Source of the DNA: Bacteroidales bacterium UBA2800
GTDB taxonomy: Bacteria; Bacteroidota; Bacteroidia; Bacteroidales; Paludibacteraceae
Reading direction: 5' to 3'
DNA length: 34,741 nt
Assembly (NCBI GenBank): GCA_002351925.1
Contig: DEHM01000017.1
Span: forward strand, 45,959-80,699
Below, in pieces: positions 1-7,813 of this stretch (position 1 is the stretch's first letter; each line of letters begins with the position of its first letter). Position numbers and translations under genes: made by a program. Under the pieces are notes generated by a model that saw only the letters and a program-made list of their open reading frames with translations, was not told the origin of the DNA and did not search any database.

Positions 1-1253
1 CGCAAACTTTTTATCATATTTTGCCAAATGGGGTAAAAATCGTGCTCCGTCGGACAGCGAGTCCGGTGGCGTATGTAGGCGTGATGATAGGTGCGGGTAC
101 GCGGGACGAAGAAGAGGAGGAGAACGGGATAGCGCACTATATCGAACATTGCGTATTCAAGGGGACGGCGCACCGCAGTGCCCGGCAGCTGATTCACTCG
201 ATAGAGGGTATCGGCGGTGAGATCAACGCTTATACGACGAAGGAGGAGACGACGTTCTATGCCGCCATTACGACCGAACATGTACGGCTGACGCTTCACC
301 TGCTGGCCGAACTGATTTCGGAGCCCACTTTCCGCAAGGAAGAGACCGACAAAGAGCGGATGGTGATTCTCGACGAGATCGACAGCTACAACGACCAGCC
401 GAGCGAACTGATTTACGACGATTTTGAGAGTCTGCTTTACGCGCACACCGCGCTCGCGCGGCCTATATTAGGTACACGAAAGACGCTGAGACATATCAGC
501 AGCAAGCCCGACTACGCCCAACGATGGATGGCGCAGCACTATAGGCCGGAACGGATGGTGGTTTTCTGTCAGGGCGATGTGGCGCCGGAGACGTTCTTCA
601 GGATGACAGAAAAGGAGTTCGGAGGTATGGGCGAAAAGGGTCATTCCGGAATCGAGGTCTCGTTATGCTCCCGTTGTACCTCCGTATTAGGTCCGACAGA
701 GGGCGGTAGGGAGATGCACTACAAGAAACACACCCACCAGGTGCATGCGATGATGGGTAACCGGGCGTATGCGCTGGGGCACGAAAAGCAGTTGCCGATG
801 TTTCTGCTGAACAACATCCTGGGCGGCGGAAGCCTGAACAGCCGGCTGAATCTGAGTCTGAGAGAGGCAAAAGGGCTGGTGTATACCGTAGAATCGACCT
901 ACACACCGCTGAGCGACACGGGCTACTGGTGTATCTACTGGGCATGTGAGCCGGAGCACTATCAAGAAAGCGAACGACTGGTGAAGGCAGAGCTGGAGCG
1001 GCTCTGCACGACGAAAATGAGCGAAGCGGCGCTGAAGGGCGCGCTACAGCAACTGAGGGGGCAGATGGCTATCTCGGCCCAGAACCAGGAGAACACGGCA
1101 CTAAGTATGGCGAAATCGATGCTCTATTTCGGCCATGCGCCGAGTTGGGAGGAGACGTACAGGAGGATTGAGCAGACGACGACGGAAGCGTTGCTGGAAA
1201 TCAGCCGAGAAACGCTGAGTCCGGAAAATGTATACACATTGACCTACGAATAA
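1..1253 (+). CDS. M16 family zinc metalloprotease (insulinase/processing-peptidase type), 5'-truncated
   Basis: Zinc-dependent peptidase of the inverzincin clan. The inverted zinc motif HxxEH is present as HYIEH (residues 39-43 counted from the TTG at 21), and the third ligand is the glutamate in LDEI 76 residues later, the normal M16 spacing. The N-terminal catalytic half is followed by the second M16 lobe with a GGGSLNSRLNLSLREAKGL segment. At about 410 residues it is the usual size of a single bacterial M16 subunit. The frame is open to the window edge (first full codon at base 3, reading QTFYHILPNGVKI), and the base before it cannot complete an ATG, so the true start lies just outside the window. 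No signal peptide is visible in what remains. A hairpin terminator follows at 1283, separating it from the SusCD operon. Substrate unknown; catalytic residues are intact. Confidence 0.9.
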   Translation, partial: QTFYHILPNGVKIVLRRTASPVAYVGVMIGAGTRDEEEEENGIAHYIEHCVFKGTAHRSARQLIHSIEGIGGEINAYTTKEETTFYAAITTEHVRLTLHLLAELISEPTFRKEETDKERMVILDEIDSYNDQPSELIYDDFESLLYAHTALARPILGTRKTLRHISSKPDYAQRWMAQHYRPERMVVFCQGDVAPETFFRMTEKEFGGMGEKGHSGIEVSLCSRCTSVLGPTEGGREMHYKKHTHQVHAMMGNRAYALGHEKQLPMFLLNNILGGGSLNSRLNLSLREAKGLVYTVESTYTPLSDTGYWCIYWACEPEHYQESERLVKAELERLCTTKMSEAALKGALQQLRGQMAISAQNQENTALSMAKSMLYFGHAPSWEETYRRIEQTTTEALLEISRETLSPENVYTLTYE

Positions 1254-1282
1254 GCCAAAAATCTTTCATTTTGTCACAATTT

Positions 1283-1315
1283 GGGCCAAAGAGTTAACTT
1301 TTTGGCTCTTTTTAT
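1283..1315 (+). terminator. Rho-independent terminator after the M16 protease gene
   Basis: GCCAAAGAG pairs with CTTTTTGGC (one G-U) around a TTAA loop. The stem is extended outward by a G-C and a G-U pair and followed by a T-rich run. Confidence 0.7.
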
Positions 1316-1344
1316 ACATTTTTTTGCTAATTTTTCATAAAATA

Positions 1345-1376
1345 TTTGCTTATATAAAAAAAAAGTTGTAATTTTG
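1345..1376 (+). promoter_or_regulatory. Bacteroides-type promoter for the SusCD operon
   Basis: A -33 box TTTG (1345-1348), a 20-bp spacer holding an A9 tract, and a -7 box TAATTTTG (1369-1376). This predicts a start near 1382 and a leader of about 55 nt before the SusC ATG. Confidence 0.8.
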
Positions 1377-1435
1377 CGCGATTTTTCGTTTTTATACGCT
1401 AACTATAACAAACAAAAACTATATTAACAAAAATT

Positions 1436-4400
1436 ATGAAGAAGATTTTTACACTATTGTTTCTTGCTTGCCTGAGCGTTGGTTTGTTTGCTCAGAAGCA
1501 GGTAAACGGTGTAGTAGTCGACAGCAACGGTGATCCGATTATCGGAGCGAGCATCCAGGCTGAAGGCACTACACAGGGTACAATCTCGGATGTGGACGGT
1601 TCGTTCGCGATGGAGGTGCCGGAGTCGGTTACCAAACTCGTGGTGAGCTTCGTAGGTATGGCTACCCAGAAGGTAGCTGCGGGCAAGAACCTTCGCATCG
1701 TGCTGATTGAAAACAGCGAAGTCATCCAAGAGGTGGTTGTTACCGGTTATGGTAATGTAGCCAAGGGAGCTTACGCAGGTTCGGCCACTGCTGTGAAGGC
1801 AGAGGACATCGAAAAGAAAAACCCGTCGGATATCACGAAGGCTTTGGCCGGTGAGGTAGCGGGTGTACAGGTGGTGACCTCGAGCGGTCAGCCGGGTACA
1901 GTAGCCGATATCCGTATCCGCGGTATCGGTTCTATCTCGGCGAGCAGCGCTCCGCTGTACGTAGTGGACGGTATTCCATTGGAGGCCGGATCGGTTAGTT
2001 CGATTGACCCGGGCGATATTGCCAGCACAACCGTCCTGAAAGACGCTACGGCAACGTCGCTGTACGGTAGCCGCGGTGCGAACGGTGTGATCCTGATCAC
2101 CACGAAGAAAGGTAGTTCGAACGGCGATGACGCCAAGATTGAGATCGACGTGAAGGCCGGTGCCAACATGCGTCTGCTGCCGATGTACGACGTGATTGAC
2201 AATCCGGAGGACTACGCCGTATTGTCTTGGCAGAGCTTGTATAACCAATACCACTTGATTAACAAACAAGGCGTATCCCAAGCTATAAGAAATGCCAACA
2301 ACGCCCTGTTCGGAGGAAACGGTATTCCTACCATCTACAACATCTGGGATCAGAAGGGCAACCTGCTTATCAACGCGAATGACGCAGCCGGCAATGTCAA
2401 CCCGACTTTCGACTACGCCAATGTACAGCGTCAGGCGGCTTACCAGAATATGGACAGCTGGTATAACGCTATGTTCCACAACGGTTTGAAACTGGAAACT
2501 ACCGCGAAGATCAGCGGCGGTAACGAGAAACTGAACTACTACACCAGTTTCGGTTACCTGAAAGACGAAGGTTACTATACCGGTTCGGATTTCGAGCGTT
2601 TCAACACCCGTGCCAACGTGAACTACCAGGGTAAGAAATGGCTGAAGGGCGGATTGAACATCCAATACTCGTACGCCAAGATCAACAACCCGGGTCAGAC
2701 AAGTGCCGCCAACAACGGTTTCAGCTTCGTGAACGAAATCCCGCCGATCTATCCGGTATATGTATATGATCCGGCTACCGGCAAACCGAAGATTGATCCC
2801 AAAACGGGCCGCGCGATGTACGACTACGGCGACAACGGCAATGCGGACATCGACGAAGAAGGCGGTCGTCCGTACGCATTCGGTATCAACCCTGCCGGCG
2901 CACTGGAATGGGACAAGAACCGCCACGTGCTTCACCAGACCACAGGTGCCGCTTTCCTGGAGTTCAAACTATACGAAGGACTGAAATTTACGGTGAACCT
3001 GGGTATGCAATACGTGAACCAGCGTTCGAACAGCCTGACCAACAAGTACTACGGCGACGCTGCCAACGTGGGTCGTATCGCCAATGCGCAGTACAACTAC
3101 CTGTCGATTACGAGCAACCAGTTGCTGGAGTATAACAAAACCATCAACGAGCACACTATTCGCGTGATGGCCGGTCATGAGACGCACTACTTCAACCAGA
3201 ACTACCAATACGGCAACATGAAGAAAATCGTATTGGACGACGTACCCGAACTGGGCAACGCCATCAGCATGGACGGTATAGACGGTTATGCTCGCACGAG
3301 CACCTTGGAGTCGGCGCTGGCTACCGCTACCTACGAATACGACAACCGCTACCTGATTACCGGTAACTACCGTGCGGACGGTTCGAGCAAGTTTGCCAAG
3401 GGTCACCGCTGGGGTCACTTCGGCTCGGTGGGTGTAGCTTGGAACTTCACAAACGAGCACTACATGGAAGGTACGACGGCAGCCGACTGGATGAAGAACG
3501 GTAAGCTGCGCCTGAGCTGGGGTATGCTGGGTAACCAGGATATCGGCGACATGATGTATGTTAACCAATATGCTATCGGCAACGTAGGCGACAGGAAGGG
3601 TTACACCTGGGAATACAGAGGTAACGAGGAGTTGACCTGGGAGCGCGCGAGCCAGTTGGACCTCGGTCTGGAACTCTCGATCAGCAAGTATCTGGATATT
3701 GAGCTCGACTACTTCTACAAGAAGACGGACAACATGCTCTTCCCGCGCTACGTAGCACCTTCGCTGGGTTACGGCCGTTACTACGTAAACGACGCCGAGA
3801 TGGAGAACCAGGGTCTGGAGTTCGCACTGAAGGCTCACCTGGTAGACCTGCGTAACATCAAGTTGGACTTCCGCATCAACGGCGGTTTCTACCGCAACAA
3901 GATGCTGGAGATGCCTATCGACGGATACGAGAACGGCCAGCCCGTACGTATGATTATGTCGGGCGGTATGTCGAAGGGCCACAGTACAGCTGACTGGTAT
4001 ATGGTACACTACGAGGGTGTGAACGAGCAGGGTCAAGCCCTGTACACCGGTTACTACGATGCCAACAAGGGTGGTTGGGGTCACACCTCGGCCGACCTGA
4101 TTGAGGACGGCGACCCGCAAGAGGGTAACTACATTGCTTCGGTATATGAGTACAAACTCAAGCACCCGAATGCAGATATCCAGACGGTATCGATTACCAA
4201 CGAGGAGTACACCTATGCCGGCTCGAACTATACCGGCAAGAGCTGGATGCCTGACCTGGACGGCGGTTTCGGTTTGGACTTCGAGGCCTACGGCTTTACG
4301 CTTAGCTTGAGCTGCGCTTACCGCATCGGCGGTTACGGCTACGACAATATGTACGCGAGCCTGATGCACAGCGACAAGGTAGGTAGCCGCAACTGGCACA

Positions 4401-4738
4401 AAGATATGTTGAACAGCTGGACGGAGACGCGCACGAACACCAATATCCCGCGTCTGTCGAACGGCAACGACGACTATGCTAACGCCGCCAGCGATCGCTT
4501 CCTGACCAGCAACTCGTTCTTGAGCCTCACGAATATCAACCTGGGCTACAAGTTCCCGAAGAAGTTGATCGAGAAGGCCAAGATGAACGTGCTGCACATC
4601 TGGGTAGCTGCCGACAACCTGGGTATGATCACTTCCCGCAAGGGTTACAACCCGATGATGTCAATCGACGGTTCCAACGGATATAACGACTACAGCCCGC
4701 TGTCGACAGTTATGGCAGGTGTGAAAGTAGAATTCTAA
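1436..4738 (+). CDS. SusC/RagA-family TonB-linked outer-membrane transporter
   Basis: TonB-dependent outer-membrane importer for oligosaccharides or peptides. It has a Sec signal peptide (residues 1-19, cut after LFAQ), a carboxypeptidase-regulatory-like domain (about 22-105), a TonB-box-like VIQEVVVTGYG, a plug domain with the SusC signature around RIRGIGSISASSAPLYVVDG (about 160-180), and a long beta-barrel ending in an aromatic residue (VKVEF). At 1100 residues it is full length. The ATG at 1436 follows a clear promoter, and the SusD partner starts 18 bp after its stop, preceded by a GGAGG. There is no N-terminal anti-sigma-interacting extension, so control by a cognate ECF sigma/anti-sigma pair is not evident. 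The cargo cannot be read from sequence; nearby secreted proteases make a peptide cargo (RagAB-like) as plausible as a glycan. Confidence 0.95.
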   Translation: MKKIFTLLFLACLSVGLFAQKQVNGVVVDSNGDPIIGASIQAEGTTQGTISDVDGSFAMEVPESVTKLVVSFVGMATQKVAAGKNLRIVLIENSEVIQEVVVTGYGNVAKGAYAGSATAVKAEDIEKKNPSDITKALAGEVAGVQVVTSSGQPGTVADIRIRGIGSISASSAPLYVVDGIPLEAGSVSSIDPGDIASTTVLKDATATSLYGSRGANGVILITTKKGSSNGDDAKIEIDVKAGANMRLLPMYDVIDNPEDYAVLSWQSLYNQYHLINKQGVSQAIRNANNALFGGNGIPTIYNIWDQKGNLLINANDAAGNVNPTFDYANVQRQAAYQNMDSWYNAMFHNGLKLETTAKISGGNEKLNYYTSFGYLKDEGYYTGSDFERFNTRANVNYQGKKWLKGGLNIQYSYAKINNPGQTSAANNGFSFVNEIPPIYPVYVYDPATGKPKIDPKTGRAMYDYGDNGNADIDEEGGRPYAFGINPAGALEWDKNRHVLHQTTGAAFLEFKLYEGLKFTVNLGMQYVNQRSNSLTNKYYGDAANVGRIANAQYNYLSITSNQLLEYNKTINEHTIRVMAGHETHYFNQNYQYGNMKKIVLDDVPELGNAISMDGIDGYARTSTLESALATATYEYDNRYLITGNYRADGSSKFAKGHRWGHFGSVGVAWNFTNEHYMEGTTAADWMKNGKLRLSWGMLGNQDIGDMMYVNQYAIGNVGDRKGYTWEYRGNEELTWERASQLDLGLELSISKYLDIELDYFYKKTDNMLFPRYVAPSLGYGRYYVNDAEMENQGLEFALKAHLVDLRNIKLDFRINGGFYRNKMLEMPIDGYENGQPVRMIMSGGMSKGHSTADWYMVHYEGVNEQGQALYTGYYDANKGGWGHTSADLIEDGDPQEGNYIASVYEYKLKHPNADIQTVSITNEEYTYAGSNYTGKSWMPDLDGGFGLDFEAYGFTLSLSCAYRIGGYGYDNMYASLMHSDKVGSRNWHKDMLNSWTETRTNTNIPRLSNGNDDYANAASDRFLTSNSFLSLTNINLGYKFPKKLIEKAKMNVLHIWVAADNLGMITSRKGYNPMMSIDGSNGYNDYSPLSTVMAGVKVEF

Positions 4739-4756
4739 CAATAGGAGGACACGACA

Positions 4757-6373
4757 ATGAAAAAGATGAAATATTTGTTTGCAACGATCGTATTGGGCTT
4801 GGCGCTTACCTCTTGCGGTAACAGTTTTCTGAGCCAATATCCCGAAGGCGGTGTCCTTCTGGAAGATCAATATCAGAGCCTGCCCGACAAACTGGAAGGT
4901 TCGCTCCGCGGTATCTACTCGAAACTATACGAGTACGGCGACCACGAGGTGTTCGGCCAACGCTCCATCGACATGTACGGCGACATCCAGAGCGGCGATA
5001 TGGCGATGAAGAAGGCCAATTACGGCTGGTTTGAAAGCTATGAGCGCGGCTATTTCTACGCTTATGCCCGCAGCTATATCTGGTCGTACTACTACGAGAT
5101 TATCCACCTGGCCAACCTCTGCGACAAGGCCATTGAGAATGACCTGGACACCATTATGCAGACCATGGCCGATGGTAAGACTCCGACAGAGATCATCGCA
5201 CTGAACGGCTACTGCTACGGCCAGGTTCTGGCAATGCGCGGTTGGGCTTATGCAGGCCTGCTGAACGTATATTGCGACGCCCGCGACGCTGAGACGACCG
5301 ACTTGGATCAAGTAAGAGCTCTGCCGATTTATACCGGCAAAGACCTGGATACGCTGGGTGCTCCGCTCTCTACTGTAGCAGAAGTTTACGCTCGCGTATA
5401 TGAGGACCTCTCGGACGCTATCAGCCTGCTGGACTACTACGGCAAGTATGAAGCCCGCGAGTCGAAACTGCACGTAGATGCCGACGTAGCCCGCATCATG
5501 CTGGCCTACGCCATGCTGAACCACGGCGACAAGACGGAGATTATTGCAGACGGCAAGAACTGCTATCAAATTGCCGAAGAGCAAGCCAAGGCCGTATATC
5601 ACAAGTACCCGATGCTGAAATTCGCGGAACTTACCACAACCGGTTTTGCTGACGTCAGTGCCGCCAACTGGCTTTGGGGCGAGAATGTAACGGTAGAGAA
5701 CACCACGGCGCTGGGTTCGTTCTTCGGACAAGTGGATATCCACACCTACAGTTATGCCGCCGCCGGCGATACCAAAGGTATTGACAGCAAACTGTACGAC
5801 GACATCGTAGCTACCGGTTGGGATGCCCGTAAGAACTGGTTCCGCTCCGGCTCACAGAAATTCCCGTATTGCCCGGATCGCAAGTTCTACTGCCCGAAGA
5901 CCAAGGACGTAACCGACCTGACGAAGGTAGACCGCGACTGGCTCTGCGACCATGTGTTTATGCGCGTTGAGGTAGCTTACCTGATTGCTGCAGAGGCCGC
6001 TTGGAATCAAGGCGACTATGCCGGCGCAGCCGCTTACCTGAAAGAACTTTGCGACGAGCGTGTAGACCCGAACGATGCGGACGCTATGACCGCTTACAAC
6101 ACGTGGCTGGGCACCCTGAATAGCGCTGACGCCGTTAAGGCCGCACTGGTTTACAACTGGCGCGTCGAGATGTGGGGTGAAGGCTACGGGCTGCAGACAC
6201 TGCGCCGTTTGGCTAAAAGCGTTACATTGGGTAAGAACCATTTGAGCCGTGCTGACAAATCGATCAACACCGAGGATGCAAGTGTAGCAGAGCAGTTTAT
6301 GTGCGAGATTCCGACCACAGAGATTCGCTACAACCCGACGTTGAGCCAGAATACGGAATTGCAACACCAATAA
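4757..6373 (+). CDS. SusD/RagB-family surface nutrient-binding lipoprotein
   Basis: Lipid-anchored, alpha-helical (TPR-like) lid protein that sits on the SusC barrel and captures ligand. The signal peptide ends in the lipobox LTSC with the lipidated Cys20, followed by the typical SusD opening FLSQYPEGG. The C-terminal RagB/SusD signature is seen in NWRVEMWGEGYGLQTLRRLAK (about 460-480), and the protein ends with the usual YNPTLSQN-type tail. The length of 538 residues is normal. It starts 18 bp after SusC with a strong Shine-Dalgarno (AGGAGG), unusual for this phylum, so the pair is certainly cotranscribed. The Ig-like lipoprotein gene follows 52 bp later. Specificity is not assignable from sequence. 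Confidence 0.93.
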   Translation: MKKMKYLFATIVLGLALTSCGNSFLSQYPEGGVLLEDQYQSLPDKLEGSLRGIYSKLYEYGDHEVFGQRSIDMYGDIQSGDMAMKKANYGWFESYERGYFYAYARSYIWSYYYEIIHLANLCDKAIENDLDTIMQTMADGKTPTEIIALNGYCYGQVLAMRGWAYAGLLNVYCDARDAETTDLDQVRALPIYTGKDLDTLGAPLSTVAEVYARVYEDLSDAISLLDYYGKYEARESKLHVDADVARIMLAYAMLNHGDKTEIIADGKNCYQIAEEQAKAVYHKYPMLKFAELTTTGFADVSAANWLWGENVTVENTTALGSFFGQVDIHTYSYAAAGDTKGIDSKLYDDIVATGWDARKNWFRSGSQKFPYCPDRKFYCPKTKDVTDLTKVDRDWLCDHVFMRVEVAYLIAAEAAWNQGDYAGAAAYLKELCDERVDPNDADAMTAYNTWLGTLNSADAVKAALVYNWRVEMWGEGYGLQTLRRLAKSVTLGKNHLSRADKSINTEDASVAEQFMCEIPTTEIRYNPTLSQNTELQHQ

Positions 6374-6425
6374 GAGACGAAAAGTCTGTTTATATAAACA
6401 TTAATCAACTAAAAATTCAATCATT

Positions 6426-7517
6426 ATGAAAAAGTATCTGATTGTATTGGCAGCTGCCGTTGTAGCATTGGCAAGCTGTAACAAAGGAAGCGAAGGCGGC
6501 GGTTCTGAGTATACCAAGCTCGCTTTCAAAGAGACATCTATCACTCTCGCTGTAGATGAGAGCGCGAAACTGAATCAGAATTTGACATGGGAGCCGAGCT
6601 CGTTGGTACCTCCTACCTGTGAGTGGGCATCCAGCAACACTGCAGTAGCAACTGTTAATCAAAACGGTCTTGTTACCGCTGTCGCTGAGGGCGAAGCGAA
6701 CATCACCGCTAAACATGGTGATTTAACCGCTGTATGCAAAGTAACTGTACAAGGTGCTGAGGATATGATCGAGTGGGCCGGATGGTCGATCTGGAACTTC
6801 GACGAGGAGACTCCGCTGTGTGACACCGTTGATATCGAGCTTAGGATAGGTACGGTAAAATGCGTTATGTATCCTGCTAATGCTTTTGTATGGGACACAA
6901 ACATCACTCCGGTATACAAGGATAAGACCATGACCGGCTTGAGTGGTTTGGGTTACGTACTGGAAGTTGTGAACATGCCGATCTATGTCATCGTAGAAGA
7001 GGGTGATTACAAGGGTTTCTATGTAGGTAGCAGCTACCTGTCGATCGTTGATCCTGATCAGTTCAACCCGAACGACACCGCATTTGCTTACTGCGCTGCT
7101 GCAGGTAAGTTGGGTGATGCTCAGAAGTTCTACAACTACCTGAATGGCGATAGCACTGTAGCGTATAGCGAGTGTATGACCGGTACTGAGTTGTCGATCA
7201 TCAACTGGGACAACGGCAAGGGTTACTACTGGTTCGGTCTTGGCGGCACGGGTATCTACGTCGGAGACGAGGCTGAGATTTACTACCGTAGCAATGTAAC
7301 CTGGTTTGCAAAACAAACCGGTTTGGTATTTGAAGAGGACGGTGAGACCTGGAAAGCGCCGGGTATTTGGGGTGAAATGACCGACAAATACTATGAGAAG
7401 CTGCCGCAAGAGGCTGCTAAGAAATACCTGAAGCCGATGAAGGTGGTTAACCGCGAGAAACCGGTTATCAACAGAACTGTACTCCCGACAGACAAAAAGG
7501 TGTTTGTTCGCAAATAA
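6426..7517 (+). CDS. Surface lipoprotein with bacterial Ig-like (BIG2) domain
   Basis: A 363-residue lipoprotein: signal peptide ending in LASC (Cys18), a short Gly/Ser-rich tether, then a BIG2 fold (about 30-112) with the hallmarks LAVDESAKL, WASSNTAVATV and VTAVAEGEANITA. The remaining 250 residues are beta-rich, aromatic-rich and unlike any family I can name. It is the third gene of the SusCD operon, where SusE/SusF-like or other accessory surface binding proteins normally sit, so the likely role is ligand binding at the outer membrane. The C-terminal KKVFVRK is not a clear sorting signal, fitting lipid anchoring. It is closed by a strong terminator at 7540. Function beyond surface binding is inference. 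Confidence 0.85.
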   Translation: MKKYLIVLAAAVVALASCNKGSEGGGSEYTKLAFKETSITLAVDESAKLNQNLTWEPSSLVPPTCEWASSNTAVATVNQNGLVTAVAEGEANITAKHGDLTAVCKVTVQGAEDMIEWAGWSIWNFDEETPLCDTVDIELRIGTVKCVMYPANAFVWDTNITPVYKDKTMTGLSGLGYVLEVVNMPIYVIVEEGDYKGFYVGSSYLSIVDPDQFNPNDTAFAYCAAAGKLGDAQKFYNYLNGDSTVAYSECMTGTELSIINWDNGKGYYWFGLGGTGIYVGDEAEIYYRSNVTWFAKQTGLVFEEDGETWKAPGIWGEMTDKYYEKLPQEAAKKYLKPMKVVNREKPVINRTVLPTDKKVFVRK

Positions 7518-7539
7518 TCTTTAGGGACACTTTAATCAA

Positions 7540-7574
7540 CAACAATCAGGCGGCTTCGGTCGCCTGATTTGTTG
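7540..7574 (+). terminator. Strong hairpin terminator of the SusCD operon
   Basis: AATCAGGCG (7544-7552) pairs with CGCCTGATT (7561-7569). The inner G-U and C-G pairs close a UUCG tetraloop, and CAAC/GTTG extends the stem below a one-base bulge. The stem is very stable; the U tract is short. Confidence 0.8.
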
Positions 7575-7595
7575 TATAGATGGGGCAAAAACCCG

Positions 7596-7693
7596 ACGTA
7601 GATGTCCGTAATGCGAACGTAGTGGTAACGAGAATGAGCCGTAAATGGGCGGTAGATAGGCGGTAAATAGAGCGAAAATAGGTGGTAAAGGAG
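7596..7693 (+). repeat. Degenerate tandem repeat, 9 units at 10-11 bp period
   Basis: Units resembling CCGTAAATGGG begin at 7596, 7606, 7617, 7628, 7639, 7650, 7661, 7672 and 7683. The best conserved are CGGTAGATAGG and CGGTAAATAGA. The array fills most of the spacer between the SusCD terminator and the M6 protease promoter. No gene is visible in this 296-bp spacer. Confidence 0.7.
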
Positions 7694-7742
7694 GAAGAAA
7701 GGGCGGGTTTCTATGGGAATTTGGCAAAAAAAGAAAGATATA

Positions 7743-7774
7743 TTTGCATATATGCAAAAAAAATAGTATTTTTG
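7743..7774 (+). promoter_or_regulatory. Promoter of the M6 protease gene, with a palindrome over the -33 box
   Basis: TTTG (7743-7746), 20 bp with an A8 tract, and TATTTTTG (7767-7774). The -33 box is the left end of a perfect 16-bp palindrome TTTGCATATATGCAAA (7743-7758), which could be an operator. Confidence 0.75.
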
Positions 7775-7813
7775 CACGCTAATTGATATTTGTTTGGAAA
7801 AATATACGCAATT

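Noticed and set aside
1454..2935. Long minus-strand open frame (493 codons) opposite SusC
   Set aside because: It is the shadow of GC-rich SusC codons, with low-complexity Val/Arg-rich sequence, no promoter or start signal, and no recognisable domain. The same holds for 2969-4597 and 10858-12153.
7596..7693. CRISPR array
   Set aside because: The repeats are 11 bp, degenerate and contiguous without spacers; no cas genes are present. The arrays at 31173 and 34205 were rejected for the same reason.
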